From Polytrichum commune (Eukaryota > Streptophyta > Polytrichopsida > Polytrichales > Polytrichaceae): a stretch of DNA of 60,000 nt. The position numbers and the translations under genes are program-made. Shown in pieces: positions 34,790 through 45,667 of the stretch (positions are counted from its first letter, which is position 1; each line of letters starts with the position of its first letter). The stretch is taken from positions 46,249,169 through 46,309,168 of the forward strand of contig OX485806.1 in NCBI GenBank assembly GCA_950295325.1, in the 5' to 3' direction. The notes beneath the pieces are model-generated. The model saw only the letters and a list, made by a program, of their open reading frames with translations. It made no database searches and was not told where the DNA came from.

Positions 34790-37120
34790 AAATAACCCAA
34801 AACCCAAGGTACAGAATCTTAAGGAAGACTTAATTGGTGTTTATTACAGGCATCTGTCACTTCATAATTCATTAATTAGACCAAAGGGTTGCTATATTCA
34901 CTCCAGAGCATGATTGGTATGATTTTTGCTCTTTTTCTCTCTCTCTCTCTTATGTTTCCTCCCACTGTTTATCAGTCAGTGGGGTATGTGTGTCTGTAAG
35001 CTGTAGTTTCCATCTCGCCATGAGATTTTGTATAATAATAGTCTTTCGAGAACAATAGTCTTTGAGTATCACAATTGTCTTTGGTAACCACCAATGCATT
35101 TTCAAATCAAAACAATACCTTCATTATTTGGTCAATGTTAATTCCAATACAAAACACTTGTTCATTCCTTATCTCCGGATTTAAATCATTACTCACTACT
35201 TATGCAATTAACCATCTATACGGTCAAGCTATAATCTTGGTCGCCCTGCACAACCTGAAACAACAACAACCAAGGTAGCACACAAGACAATAGTTGATTG
35301 GGTTAATTCACATTTCATACTCAAGGATCTTATCTCTTGACTACTTAATACTGATAACTCCAATTGTAATTAAATTAACTTATGCCTAGGTCTTCTTGAT
35401 AATCCAAAGTTAATTAAAGCTTACTCACTCTGAATCCCCTTTACAATCTTCACTTTCTCCTCTAATCAATTGATCAGAAATGATTTTTCATCACTTCAGT
35501 TGATCGAGATTCCCTCTTAAATTCCATTCTTCTCAATTACCAACCTATCAGCCTAATTGTTCAAGATTTAACTATAATCTTACACGGCTGAATTCTTATC
35601 TTCTCTCTATACTCTGCCTCTCACAGGCTTCAACAATATTCCATTAGCCCACACAATGGCCTGACTCTCGGTTTCTCCGTTCCTCACAATGCCTATCACA
35701 GGCTAACCATAATCCGTGGGTTGAACTATAGACTGGCCCTTGGCCTCTCGGCTGCCTCTCAGCCTACGGGGAATACCACCATAGTCAATAGTTACACAAT
35801 AACAGAGTAACGCTCGGTTGACACTTGGCCTTCTGCCTGGCTTCCTTTTTCTTCCTCTTCGATCACTCTCGGCTAACCCTCTCTCAGGGAGATTATAGTT
35901 TCCTTCTGCTTACTCTCATCAATCTCAGCCACCCTCGGCTAAGGATTTCACTTCGCTCCTCTTACGATTCAACTGTGTTCATAGTTTCCCTAACTCCTCA
36001 CCCTTGAGGTTCTGAGCATCAGGCTCTTATCTTTCAGACTAACAAATTTCCCTCTCTGTTGGTAGTTTACTCTTGCTACTACCCTCGAGTCCTCCTAATC
36101 GACCATTGCAATATGTTCAGCTATGTTCAAGTCCTCTTACTTTGCTAATAGTTCCTCTTCTTATTTTCTTTTTCCTTTATGGTTCCTCTCGCATTTGCTC
36201 TTTATTGATTCCTCTTTCTTAATCACATTTTCTCTCATTCCAAAGGGAACTATCTCTCTCTTAATCTCTCAATGGTCATCAAAATTTGACATCGTTCACT
36301 CCTCTTTCAATCACATATAGCTCTCTCACATACTTTCCCAGTTTCACTTCCCAGTTTAGGACTCAGCACATTGCAATTCTCACGATAGGCTATGGTTTTC
36401 TGATTCGGCACTTAATTTATCAAAACAGAACATAGTTGAACTGCACACAGCCACTCATTCTCACGATTTTGATTTTTTTCATCTCTCTCGCAGTTACCAT
36501 CTTTATCATTCGCGGTCACCACAACTGACGGTAATGTATCACATCAGTTTCATCAATTCTACTCCACATTCTGCTATTCTAACTCACATTTCAACTTCAC
36601 CTTCACTCTCGCTCACTATGCACATCTTTACTCACAAAATCTCACTCCAATAGATGTGGTTTTAATGTAGTCAACAATTCCCAAATTCACATTGCTCATT
36701 CAAATTAGACAATAGTTCCACGAAACTACAACTTTTCAATTTACTTTCATTCCCAAATAACAATATGCTTCACAAAATAAGTTAACCCGCTATCACTGTA
36801 GTGTTATTCAATTCCAAATAGAAAATGGTTTAATTATTTCCTCGCCCTTCTCAATGCTAAGGGAGACAAGACTATCAGTTCTACGATGCGCTCAAGCTAT
36901 CTGAGTAATGTCTGCTCGACTCTCCCTCGCCGGCCCTCTTACCAAGGCACGGAGGAGATGATAGTTACAGTAACTACCTGCTAGAGCCTCCTAAGGCCGT
37001 GACTATAGTTGTAACTTCCTATTTAGCCTATAGTTCAACTATTTTCATTGGTTTGGATGAACTTCATCCTAGCTTCCATTATAAGCCTATAGTTGAACTA
37101 ATCAGCCAAAAATTTGGCTT
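34790..37120. repeat. Pyrimidine-rich block in intron 2, probable insertion
   Basis: About 2.3 kb separates exons 2 and 3, whereas the other introns are about 85-120 bp. The block is C/T-rich on the plus strand with many TCTC runs and a recurrent ATAGTT word, often as AACTATAGTT or ACAATAGTT (for example near 35,288, 35,785, 36,708 and 37,005). In composition and style it resembles 52.1-53.85 kb, where the recurrent word is GGCTATTGCC. No coding motifs were recognised. It may be a diverged LTR or solo element, but no TG...CA termini with target duplications were identified. Confidence 0.5.
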
Positions 37121-37124
37121 ATAG

Positions 37125-37636
37125 GGGAGCTTATAGAGGATCTCATACGGTCCAAGGTTCCCCCTCCGGCTTACCGTCGTATCCAGGAATTCCTTACTAA
37201 GGTTTGTGCGATATTTTATTGTTTTCCCGTTCATTCATTCTAATTCAACAATTGTTTTCTTATATATTTTTTTGGGATTTTTGATATGCAGGTTGGAGCG
37301 GGTCGTATTCGTCCTAATACCAAGCCTAAGGTGCACACAGGGCTTGATCTAGTCTTCGCAGATGTTCCGGAGAACCTTTGTGTGCCGGACATCTCGTCAT
37401 CATCGTCTGATGTTCCTCAATGGAACAAACGTTCTTCCTCTTATTTTGAGGTTCTCTTTGCCTTTGCTCACGCCAACCTTCATGACAACGACGTTTTTGT
37501 CTTTGTACACGCCGCCGATCATGATGTCTCTAGATCCATACATAACTGGGCACATACAGAGGACTTCTACGTTGCCGAAGATTGGTTTGGCATGAATGAC
37601 CTCGACCTCCAATCGCCTACTAATCCAGTGGAGTTG
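37125..37636 (+). other. Exons 3-4 of gene copy 2
   Basis: Exon 3 (about 37,125-37,201) encodes ELIEDLIRSKVPPPAYRRIQ and EFLTK. Its left edge may instead be 37,131. Exon 4 (37,292-37,636) follows TATGCAG and encodes VGAGRIRPNTKPKVHTGLDL, VFADVPENLCVPD, then YFEVLFAFAHANLHDNDVFV and FVHAADHDVSRSIHNWAHTE. The alternating hydrophobic pattern here is compatible with an alpha/beta fold (a methyltransferase-like strand-helix element is one guess), but no catalytic signature is clear. Its donor is GTAATT. Confidence 0.6.
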
Positions 37637-37728
37637 GTAATTCTTTTCTTGCCTTATCTATTTGTATTCTTATATTTTTTTCCCTTGCATTTTTGTCTTC
37701 CTAATTCTACCCTTTTCATTTCTTGCAG

Positions 37729-37986
37729 ACTCGCAAGTTCTTCATCAACGTTTTCGTGCGTAATATTTCTGTTTTGAATGTCCGGACCTCGGACTTCGAA
37801 GACATGGGTTACAACCTCAAGAAAGATGGTTGGCTCAATAGCTTCGCCAATTCGAAGAACCAGTCGCTGAGGGAAGACGGAGTGCCTTGGAGAGGTGCTC
37901 GTGAAAACGCCCCGAGTTCTTCTCCATCCTTTTCTCCGCCCTCACTGACAATGACAACATTATCATGAATTGGCAATATGGCCTTG
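37729..37986 (+). other. Exon 5 of gene copy 2, frameshifted
   Basis: After the acceptor TTCTTGCAG it reads TRKFFINVFVRNISVLNVRT and FEDMGYNLKKDGWLNSFANS. Near 37,910 the frame moves (PEFFSILFSALTDNDNIIMN), consistent with loss of one base. The donor at 37,987 is G|GTTGGT, phase 1, matching the phase of the next exon in both gene copies. Confidence 0.6.
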
Positions 37987-38106
37987 GTTGGTTTTTCTTC
38001 TCTTTCTTTTTCATGACTTTGTTCCTTATTGTTTTTATTTCTTTTTTACTTGTTTCATTTATCATTCCTTCCCTTATGCTCACCTTCTCGCATTTCGTTT
38101 TTCTAG

Positions 38107-38643
38107 GAGATTCTGTCATTGCATGTCGATCCATTCAACGCCATATTGTGGCGCTTGAATCGGATATCGACATCTTCAAGTCCATCCTCCTCCCCATGCG
38201 TGAAATTGAACAAGAACACATTTCTCAGCATACTGCCCCACAACGAGGATCAGTTTTTGTTCCTCCACCTCGGAAGATGACAAAGCGCAATTTTGATTTG
38301 CTGTGTGCGTAAGTTCGTTATTGGGTTCTTACTTGCTTGCTTGCATTTCTATCTTCTCCATTCCGGATTTTTGGCATGTGCCAATGTTTTTGTTTTTTTG
38401 TTCTATATTTTCAGAGTTCATATTGAATGCCCGATTTGTGTCCTTAATGCGGACATGTTTGCAACCCCTTCGACAACGTTTGAGCTACCTTTGTATGCTG
38501 CGGACCTTGCCCATCTTTTGGCAGAAGAACCGTCCCCACCTCCTAATCGCATCCGCCCTTTCAACATACTAGTTTTGGATTTCCTAGACATAGAGGCCGA
38601 TCAGGGCGAGGATAGTGATAGACATGGTAGTCCAAGTTCTTGA
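38107..38643 (+). other. Exons 6-7 of gene copy 2
   Basis: Exon 6 (38,107-38,308) encodes GDSVIACRSIQRHIVALESD and IDIFKSILLPM, ending at a strong GTAAGT donor. Exon 7 (38,415-38,643) follows TTTTCAG and encodes FELPLYAADLAHLLAEEPSP then LDFLDIEADQGED, ending SPSS and TGA. Both exons match 21,874-22,458 in protein sequence, length and phase. This is the main evidence that they are real exons. Confidence 0.75.
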
Positions 38644-38657
38644 CTACGCCTTGTGCG

Positions 38658-39116
38658 TTTTGGAACCTCCATCTCCTATGTATTGTTTATGTTTGAGTTT
38701 TTTATAAGTTCATTTGTTGAATTTCCATGTGCCTTTTGCAAACCACATTCACACACGAGCCTAGAGCCGTGTAAGAACCCACAAGAAGGTCTCCAAAGGC
38801 CGTCCCAAAACACCTCCAAAATTATATAGTGTGGTCACGGATTTTTAAGTGTAGTGTGAAGCCATATATGACCAAGCCCCAAATCATATGCTATTTCAAT
38901 GGATTTCTATTCATGCAAGTCTTCACACATGGTAAAAACAAAATAAATCAACGGTTGTGAATATTTGGAATGACAGGGTTTTTTGATTTTCTGTTAGGCC
39001 TACTTTAAGAATGTAGGACCAGATTTTGGACCTCCATCCCATATGTGTTGTTTTTGCTAAAAAGATTTATAAGTATATTTGTTGACTTTCCATGTGCCTT
39101 TTGCAAACCTCATTCA
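38658..39116 (+). repeat. 3'-flank duplication (38,658-38,752 and 39,026-39,116)
   Basis: GGAACCTCCATCTCCTATGT through CATGTGCCTTTTGCAAACC recurs about 367 bp downstream with moderate divergence. The spacer is unrelated AT-rich sequence. The other gene copy also has a duplicated 3' flank, at a different point. Confidence 0.85.
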
Positions 39117-39119
39117 ATC

Positions 39120-40105
39120 CCTTATTCATGTTAGGTTGGTGTTTGATTTGAATTCTCTTTATAGGTTCGGGTGGATGGGTTGAATATACTTTGGAGGTTG
39201 TCTAGTTTAGTTGTACTTGAGAGAACCTAAGGTTGTGAGTGACTTTGAATGGTTTCAATGGTTTGAATGTTTTTGTTAAGGTTTAGCTCTCGGCCACATT
39301 TCAGTTGGCTTGGACTCATATGATATATGTGTCTCATTTTGTAACCGATTGGGGTTGGCGCATCAGATTGGGGAAGATCGCGCCAATCCGACTTGATGGC
39401 GCCTCTTGCATTGTATTTGGACAAAGATGTACAATTGACGGTCTTGGTCCTAAACTTGTTGGTGGGTGCCGCAAATGTGGATATGGGTGCAGAGACGGCA
39501 TTGGACACCCAACTCCGTTTCTTGCTAATCCATAGTTTGAGGCTATCTTGTAAAGCATAGAAAATGATTGTGGATAAAAGTGCAAAGTACAATGCTCTTC
39601 GTTTGGCTCAATATGAATACGCGATGGGTCCCAATGCTGTCCCAATGGTTTGTTTGCCACGCGAACATAACCTCATCAGTCAATTTCAACTAAACTTGAT
39701 GTGGTTCTCACATAGCCGCCACGTCAGCACACGAATTTTGCGAAGGACTCTTATGTCGGATTTGGGGGATTTGTCATTGCGTTCATTGGCTACGCTAAGG
39801 GATGAATTGGAGAGCTGCTGGTGTGCGCTGGAGATCTATGGCATGATCTTTGAATCATTTTATCCATATTGGACATGCCCGGCCGATAGGATATAGATGG
39901 AAATAAAGTAGAGTAATCTGTATATAGCTACTTGAACTGAATACACATTTTCGTAAGTCTTGAGGTTGGCACCTAACTTCACCTACATTATCTCGGCCAA
40001 TCAAAAATTTTGTGTATGGGAATTCTGGACATCTAAGAGTTCTTGGAATGAATACCGTACCATTCAACTTCTTCTTCAACATATGTTTTGATGTTTGATT
40101 TCAAT
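39120..40105. other. Intergenic, unassigned open frames
   Basis: Overlapping open frames exist on both strands (for example plus 39,564-39,896 and minus 39,227-39,592), but no domain, splice structure or codon pattern favours one of them. The segment lies between gene copy 2 and the 40.1-kb candidate promoter. Nothing further can be supported. Confidence 0.4.
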
Positions 40106-40430
40106 TGATGACGTCAGCCCTAATTTAATATGAAATCATTTCAAAACCTAGACTATGAGATCTTTCATAACAAATATATTCTTCCACGCCTTTAGGTTCC
40201 GTTTGTTCCTCGACCTAGGTTGGGTCAATATCTCCACGGAATTGGGGTGCCTTCCAACAAATTGAATTCAAACTATCTATAAATTCCACAGAAATAAGCA
40301 CTGCTTGTCCTATTTTTACCCAACAAATTCAAAATTTTATGCTCTCTAATTTCCGCTCTCCGTTCTCCGCTCACATTATTAAGTTTCCCATCCTCCGAGA
40401 ACGAGGAGATTTCCTTTCTTACCCAACCAC
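40105..40430 (+). promoter_or_regulatory. Candidate 5' region of a third gene copy
   Basis: GATGACGTCAGCCCTAATTT (from 40,108), a TATA-like CTATCTATAAATTCC (near 40,275) and the pyrimidine run CGCTCTCCGTTCTCCGCTC (about 40,355-40,375) parallel 23,823-24,100. The sequence stops at CCCAACCACCC, where the minus-strand gypsy element begins, so any downstream gene is displaced or lost. Confidence 0.35.
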
Positions 40431-41732
40431 CCAACCACCTAATGACCCTGTGGAAACCTTGACCATATTATCCTTAGGACCAAAAGTGATGGAAGGTTTG
40501 GCTCCTCCCCACTCCACAATAGCCTCCGACATCCTCAACCATGGCCTACCTAACAGAATATGAAAGGTATTTTTGTTGGAGTGCATCTTGATGACATGAA
40601 AAGTGACTACATACTCTTCCCCTCCGGTGCTAATCCTACAAGCCTTAATCATTCTTAGGGGTACAGCCGGGGTTTGATTCGCCATGTTGATGATGAAAGG
40701 TGATGGACCCGTAAGACTAAGACCCAACCTCTTTATGGTGTGCTCCGGTAAGATGTTTAGACCACTACCTCCATCCACTAACACATTCGGAACCACTTTG
40801 TCCACCACCATAACCTCAATTTCAATTGCCTTGACATCACGCCCTCTTCCTTGCAATTGGACTCTAGCGGCCACCCTAGTCTTCACCTTCCTAGTCCTCC
40901 TATTCACCGATATTCCCTCCTTGAGAGTCTTACGAGCCATAGGTGATATCTCCAACAATTGTCCAAAGATAATGTCGGCCTTAAGTGAGCTAAGATCAGC
41001 CCATAAATCGTAGCCACTTGGCTTCTTCACTTTTGCATTACCAACGCCATCAAATTCATCCAAAGGAATTCCCAGTCCTTTCCATTCTCCCATCTCACTA
41101 CCCTCTAAATCATGAATAATATTAGGCCTCTCCTTATCTTGGAGAATCACATTCTCCCTCTCTAGTGCCTCAGTGGCTCGTCTAGCTGTCCTAGCTGCTT
41201 TATCTAAATCCAACAATTTGGGAGCCTCTCCCAAAGAATCCTCCTCCTGTGGCTCTACGTCTTCCTCTCGTGGAAGGGTTCCTCTCATAGCCCTAGTAGT
41301 GACTGCCAATACCAGCGCCTCATGAGTGACCTCATCATCTAAACTCCTCAACTCATAGGTGATGGCATTGGTGTGTGAAGGCCATTGACCTTGTTCCTCA
41401 CCAACACCCATTTGAAAAGGAATCGACTCATCATGATGTGGCTCCACTACACCCTCCGTGAACCTGACATCCTGAGAATTGGATGGATCCGGATCCATAG
41501 GAGGAGCCTGCCTCCTATTGTTGAAATTATGTGGGACCCCTTGCCTATTCTGAATTGGGATGTATCCGTTTGTCGTTTGCAATCCCCACAGAGGATGAAA
41601 AATTTGCCTCGCATTCCCATGGTCATAATACAAGTTCGGTGGTCTAAGCTCATTCGGTGGCCCACATTGTGGCGTAACTCCCCTCATGTTGTCTCTAGCT
41701 TGTTGTTGTGGATTGGCCACCGGGTTGGGCAT
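40419..41732 (-). pseudogene. gag C-terminus plus aspartic protease, open
   Basis: The frame contains a CCHC knuckle (CSNCGGNHPSDEC, 41,757-41,795) upstream of the first ATG. A long acidic linker follows (VTTRAMRGTLPREEDV, SSLKADIIFGQLLEISPMAR), then protease with VLVDGGSGLNILPEHTIKRL and the downstream HILLGRPWLR. After IVEWGGAKPSITFGP and a few residues it runs into foreign sequence, giving an artefactual GGWVVG end. Within itself this piece is uninterrupted, so the protease domain looks intact even though the element is not. Confidence 0.9.
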
Positions 41733-41977
41733 GCTAATGATTTTATCCGGTTGACTACACTCGTCCGAAGGATGGTTTCCCCCACAATTGCTACAATGGT
41801 AACCTTGTCCTTCGGATCAACACTAACCTTGTGCATACCATCTTCCACAAAAAAGATGGAACTCCTTTCTCTCCAAATTTTGACCACCTTGACCTCTAGG
41901 AGGAGGTCGTCTATTGTTACCTTGCCCATACTGAATTTGTCCGTGACCCCTTTGGTTTTGTGAAGGTGGACCACCGT

Positions 41978-42460
41978 TCATTCTTTGATCCCGGTTTTAT
42001 CCATTCCTACAAAACTGACAAGTATAACTGGTTGGCCACACTGAACACACCACAATTCCGAGGCATGCCTACCCGTCTCAACTTGAGGAGGAAGACCCGG
42101 TTGTTGACTCCTAACCATCAATGACATCTGATCCGTAAGACTTTGCATTTGCTTAATCATGGCCTCTTGAAATCCCAATTGACTAGCACCCAACTTTTTC
42201 TCCACTTCCTCTAGATGAGGATCCACTCTAGGGGGCGGTAATGCTAAAAGTGGTGCCGGTTCTCTAACCGCCAAGGGACGTGGACCTGCGTCAATGAGAG
42301 CGTATGGAGCTTGATTCCCATACTTACCTTGCTCTGCCTCCACCATTCTTGGCCGAATGGGAATGAATTGAGGGATTAATTCATCCTCCCTTCTCCATAA
42401 TCTCTCATGATTCCTATCTAGATTCTTCATCTCTTTAACCGCCTTCTTGGCATCTGCCAA
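41978..42460 (-). pseudogene. gag middle with frameshifted zinc knuckle
   Basis: It reads KKAVKEMKNLDRNHERLWRR, a proline-rich linker (LALPPPRVDPHLEEVEKKLG) and a helical stretch (EAMIKQMQSLTDQMSLMV). It enters a Cys-rich motif (WCVQCGQP) whose last two Cys (TCQFC) lie in a different frame. A small indel near 42,015-42,030 therefore breaks the first knuckle. Confidence 0.85.
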
Positions 42461-42690
42461 GGTTTGAGGACACCTCTCATTGTTTCCGACTTAAAAAAAC
42501 CTTGAATGAAGAATTGTTTTAGTGTGTCATTATTGAGCATAGTGCCCACAAATCGTGTACATACTAAATTAAACCTCCTAATGTAAGCAAAAATCTCCTC
42601 TTCCCTCCATTGCTTCAATGAAGCCAATGCTCTCAAAGCCGTGCTTTGGCCAACCTCTGGCCTAAATTCATTGAGAAACTCCCTTTGCAA
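42427..42690 (-). pseudogene. Retrotransposon gag domain, C-terminal part
   Basis: QREFLNEFRPEVGQSTALRA then LASLKQWREEEIFAYIRRFN and CTRFVGTMLN match the retrotransposon gag (capsid-like) domain pattern. It is in frame with the upstream gag piece but separated from it by a TAG. The frame shifts after ETMRGVLKPWQM. Confidence 0.88.
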
Positions 42691-42753
42691 TTGCTTCTAG
42701 TCTCTAAAATGTCCCTCGGCATGGTCTCTATACCATTCGTAGGCCTCACCCTC

Positions 42754-43308
42754 TCAGGTGGTTGGGAACCAAACCAACCAATAACCCTGATTAGTCACAA
42801 GAGAACTAGCCAAACTCTCAATGTACCTCTCCATATGCCTAGATGGATCCTCATCTTTAGTTCCATAAAACTTAGGGAGGTGGGATGGCATGTCCACCGC
42901 CGCTAAGTTTTGTGGAACCACAATTGGTAGACCTCTCGGCCTAACCAATGGATCAATGGTATCCATCGGTGGTATGGGCCCATCCCCGCCTCCGTCCTGA
43001 GCCATGGTTACTGGTGTATTCCCTCCTATGTGCCTATCAATTCCTATTGAAATGCCTTCCCCAAGTGTATCAGTATCTGCTGCTATCTCATCATCCAACT
43101 TAGAAAGAATTTTCTCGTTCTCAATTTGAGCCTCTTCCTCTATTACTTCTAGCAATGGACTAACACTAGGCTCCACACTCAACCAACTTTCTAATCTAAC
43201 TCCAACTTCTTCCAGATCCTCAGTAATTCTAGATGATCTCTTTCTACGTGTAAATTTATCAACTCCTAATTCCAACCTTGGTTTTTGAGATCGAGTCTTA
43301 CCTTGCAT
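42754..43308 (-). pseudogene. gag N-terminal part
   Basis: The ATG at 43,306-43,308 starts MQGKTRSQKPRLELGVDKF. After an acidic linker comes HLPKFYGTKDEDPSRHMERY and IESLASSLVTNQGY, the start of the gag domain. A TGA follows WFPTT, then the same frame continues (EGEAYEWYRDHAEGHF) to a TAG before the next gag piece. Two in-frame stops lie within about 65 bases. Confidence 0.88.
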
Positions 43309-44190
43309 CCCCCAATGAATCGATCAACCCTCACTTGACCACACATACCCCTCACTACCTTCATTCATTAATGTTTTCACTTTTCTTGATGTGGTTTAAA
43401 ATTTGAGGAAGTGAGGAAGAGAACCTGCAAGCCCACTTAAATGAAAAATCCCAAACATGGGATAGGCATGTTCATGTCAATTTTTGGTTGGGCTAGAGCA
43501 TCACCTCTAAAACCCTTCCTCCAACTTACACTCACCACAATACCGAGAATGAGGTGTTGACCTTTGTCATGCACCGCATTAAAGACTGAGGCATCACCCT
43601 CTCGTCTCCAACACAATGAGATGACTAGGGAATTACACTCTACAATGGATAACGACAAAGACAAGTATTAAAATCCTTCCATAATTAATTAGCAATTTCA
43701 CTTGGAAAAATATCATACCTCAAGCAATTCACTTCCCCCTGCACGTTAGCGCTCACCTTTGACCGTGACTCAAGGTGACATCAACACAACAACTCTAAAC
43801 TAACAATTCTAGTCTATTCATCAAATTCAAAAATCCCCTAACTTGGAGACTCACCCAAAGTGAGTGTCGATGTTGACTCGTCCTTAATTTAATTATCCTT
43901 CTAAATTTTTAGTGAGCTAATGATCGCACGCTTAGTGTTATGTCCTTATGCCATTCCCAAAAAAGTTTAGGACATACCTTAGTCGTGTTCCTTCCTCAAA
44001 ACAAAATTGCATAAATCACAATGCAATTCATTCCAAGGAAAGAATCGAAATGCCACTAATATAATCAAACCAAAAATTCGAAACAATTGTGAACACTTAC
44101 CACACACCAAGTGTTCCGTCATCTCTCTCAAGTTCGTGCCTCCAAGTCTTTCCTAATCGCCTCCAAGTCTTGTCTCCTAATCTCGCTTCA
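43309..44190 (-). other. Untranslated leader between primer site and gag
   Basis: About 0.9 kb with only short frames and no motif. Its position between the primer-binding site and gag ATG fits a gypsy leader. Confidence 0.6.
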
Positions 44191-44208
44191 CTCCCGGCGG
44201 ACGCACCA
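44191..44208 (-). promoter_or_regulatory. Candidate tRNA primer-binding site
   Basis: Four bases inside the LTR end, the minus strand reads TGGTGCGTCCGCCGGGAG. The plus strand therefore looks like a tRNA 3' end terminating in CCA. Position and the TGG start fit a primer-binding site. The isoacceptor was not assigned, and it is neither the TGGTATCAGAGC (initiator Met) nor the TGGCGCCGTTG type common in plant LTR elements. Confidence 0.65.
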
Positions 44209-44212
44209 TTTA

Positions 44213-45667
44213 TGTGAGGCCTAAACTCCCACCCCTTAAGCGTCCTAGTCCAGGGGGAAGCTCCGGGCTCACATGTGATTACTCGATTTCTCTTAACCCT
44301 TAGGCTCACATCCCATCTTTACATTAAGATGAACATTTCATGGGTCACTTTATTAAAATATTGGTAGCCAGTGTTTAGGAACACAAACATCCCTTAATTC
44401 ATACATATCACACTCAAAGCCTACCCACCTAAATCACCCCTAATCAACCTACTTAAAAGAATTGATTTTATGTGAGGCTTAACCAACCCCTTGGTCCCCA
44501 ACGGAAACCGGTCGTCCCAGTGCCTCTCGGCCCAAAACACCTGTCCATCCAGGAACCCGTCAGCTCCTCCCGGTTCTATTAACCAGTCAGCACCTTCGCG
44601 TTGGCCTCTGCTGCAGTCACTGTCTTTGAAGCCGTGATAGCCCTTGGAATCCCTTTGCTAGCCCACCCACGTGGCAGCCCCTGGTTCTTTCCGGGCCTTG
44701 GTCGCAGTTCCCTTGTCCTGTTCTTAAACCCTTCCTCCCTGGAATGAGTTCTCGGACTAGGTCCGACTGAATTCTACCAAACAATGTTGGCACTGTGGAC
44801 CGCACTTTGAATGCTCCAGCCACATTGTGTTCCCTAGTGCTCGAAGTACCCAATTCTCGTTTGTTTTACAATCCTTTAGCTGGGCACTGCATCCCACAGG
44901 ATCCTACACCTCTCACCCGCTTGAATTTCACCTGGATCAACAAATACCGCTGTGCAACCACATTCTCCCCCTCCGCCACTTTGCAATGATGGAATGCATT
45001 CCTTTACCCTGGGAGGCAGATGCAGATGCCTTCGGAGGATGGCATTCACAAATTCCCACCTTCAATTGGCCACACATGGCCCAAGCACCTCGGTGCAATG
45101 TCTGGGTGCCCACCACCCCCTCAAGAGCCAGCGATTTGACTTTGTCTTCGACCAATCCTTCAAATCTGCCCCCTTTGGCTACGCGGCAGTGCATCCCCTT
45201 AAACCTTCCTCTGCCGCAGTGCATGTTAGCCCCCTTCCGAACAGAGAGAGCGTCGAGAGGGAGCTCTCCCTCGCCTTTGGTCCTCCCTGGTCAATTTGGA
45301 AATCCCGGTCGTCATCTCCTCAGAGGAGGAGCGGCCCTCCCTTTAGCAACCTAGCCTTCTCCTACTTGCGATCCTACTACTGCCTAAAACAAACAATTAA
45401 CGCACCCTAGTCCTAACCGAGGCCTTGCCTCGTCAAATCCTAACATCCTCACCCTAAGCCTTTACCCAATCAAAGAATTGATCTTTAACCTGGTCCTTCT
45501 AATTCCCAACTCAAAATATACTTGCTTGGGTCTTTTAAACGCAAACCAACTCAAATACAAGGCCGTCAACTCTTTTTATCTTTTGAATAATTAATAAGAA
45601 TTCTGAATGTAAGGTTTGACAGTTGCAAAGCTTAAAAACACATATGGGCACCTAGATTGGGCTCACA
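44213..45667 (-). mobile_element. 5' LTR of the minus-strand gypsy element (1,455 bp)
   Basis: On the minus strand it starts TGTGAGCCCAATC and ends GGAGTTTAGGCCTCACA, with the same termini as the solo LTRs. It shares GGACTAGGACGCTTAAGG near its 3' end. Short open frames on both strands (44.6-45.4 kb) are not credible genes. No 3' LTR partner is present in the window. Confidence 0.9.

Larger units (their letters stand above)
33847..38643 (+). pseudogene. Unrecognised multi-exon gene family, copy 2 (frameshifted)
   Basis: Seven exons can be joined with GT-AG introns and compatible phases: 33,847-34,088; 34,175 to about 34,757; about 37,125-37,201; 37,292-37,636; 37,729-37,986; 38,107-38,308; and 38,415-38,643 (TGA). 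The predicted protein has a conserved-looking N-terminal part, an acidic/proline stretch, basic motifs (KAKGKGKRV, PRKRKA), a central domain and an acidic C-terminus. The correct frame is lost once near 34,700 (exon 2) and once near 37,910 (exon 5). Each is consistent with a 1-nt indel. A 2.3-kb pyrimidine-rich block fills intron 2. Upstream exons, if any, are not seen because the palindromic array precedes exon 1. No known family was recognised, and the last two exons are shared with copy 1 at 21.9 kb. Confidence 0.65.
40430..45667 (-). mobile_element. 3'-truncated Ty3/gypsy element, minus strand
   Basis: Read on the minus strand: 5' LTR (45,667-44,213), a candidate primer-binding site (44,208-44,191), a leader of about 0.9 kb, gag with several lesions (43,308 to about 41,760), then the protease region ending at about 40,430. 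Reverse transcriptase, RNase H, integrase and the 3' LTR are absent. The truncation point abuts candidate promoter sequence. It is the close relative of the plus-strand element at 26,988-32,697, which retains the pol part missing here, so the two fragments together sample most of one family. Confidence 0.9.

Noticed and set aside
41385-41963. Plus-strand 192-residue open frame opposite gag/protease
   Set aside because: The minus strand carries zinc knuckle and protease motifs over the same bases. The plus frame has no motif.
44795-45410. Overlapping 152- and 175-residue open frames
   Set aside because: They lie inside the 5' LTR of the minus-strand element in low-stop, GC-richer sequence. 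No motif was found.
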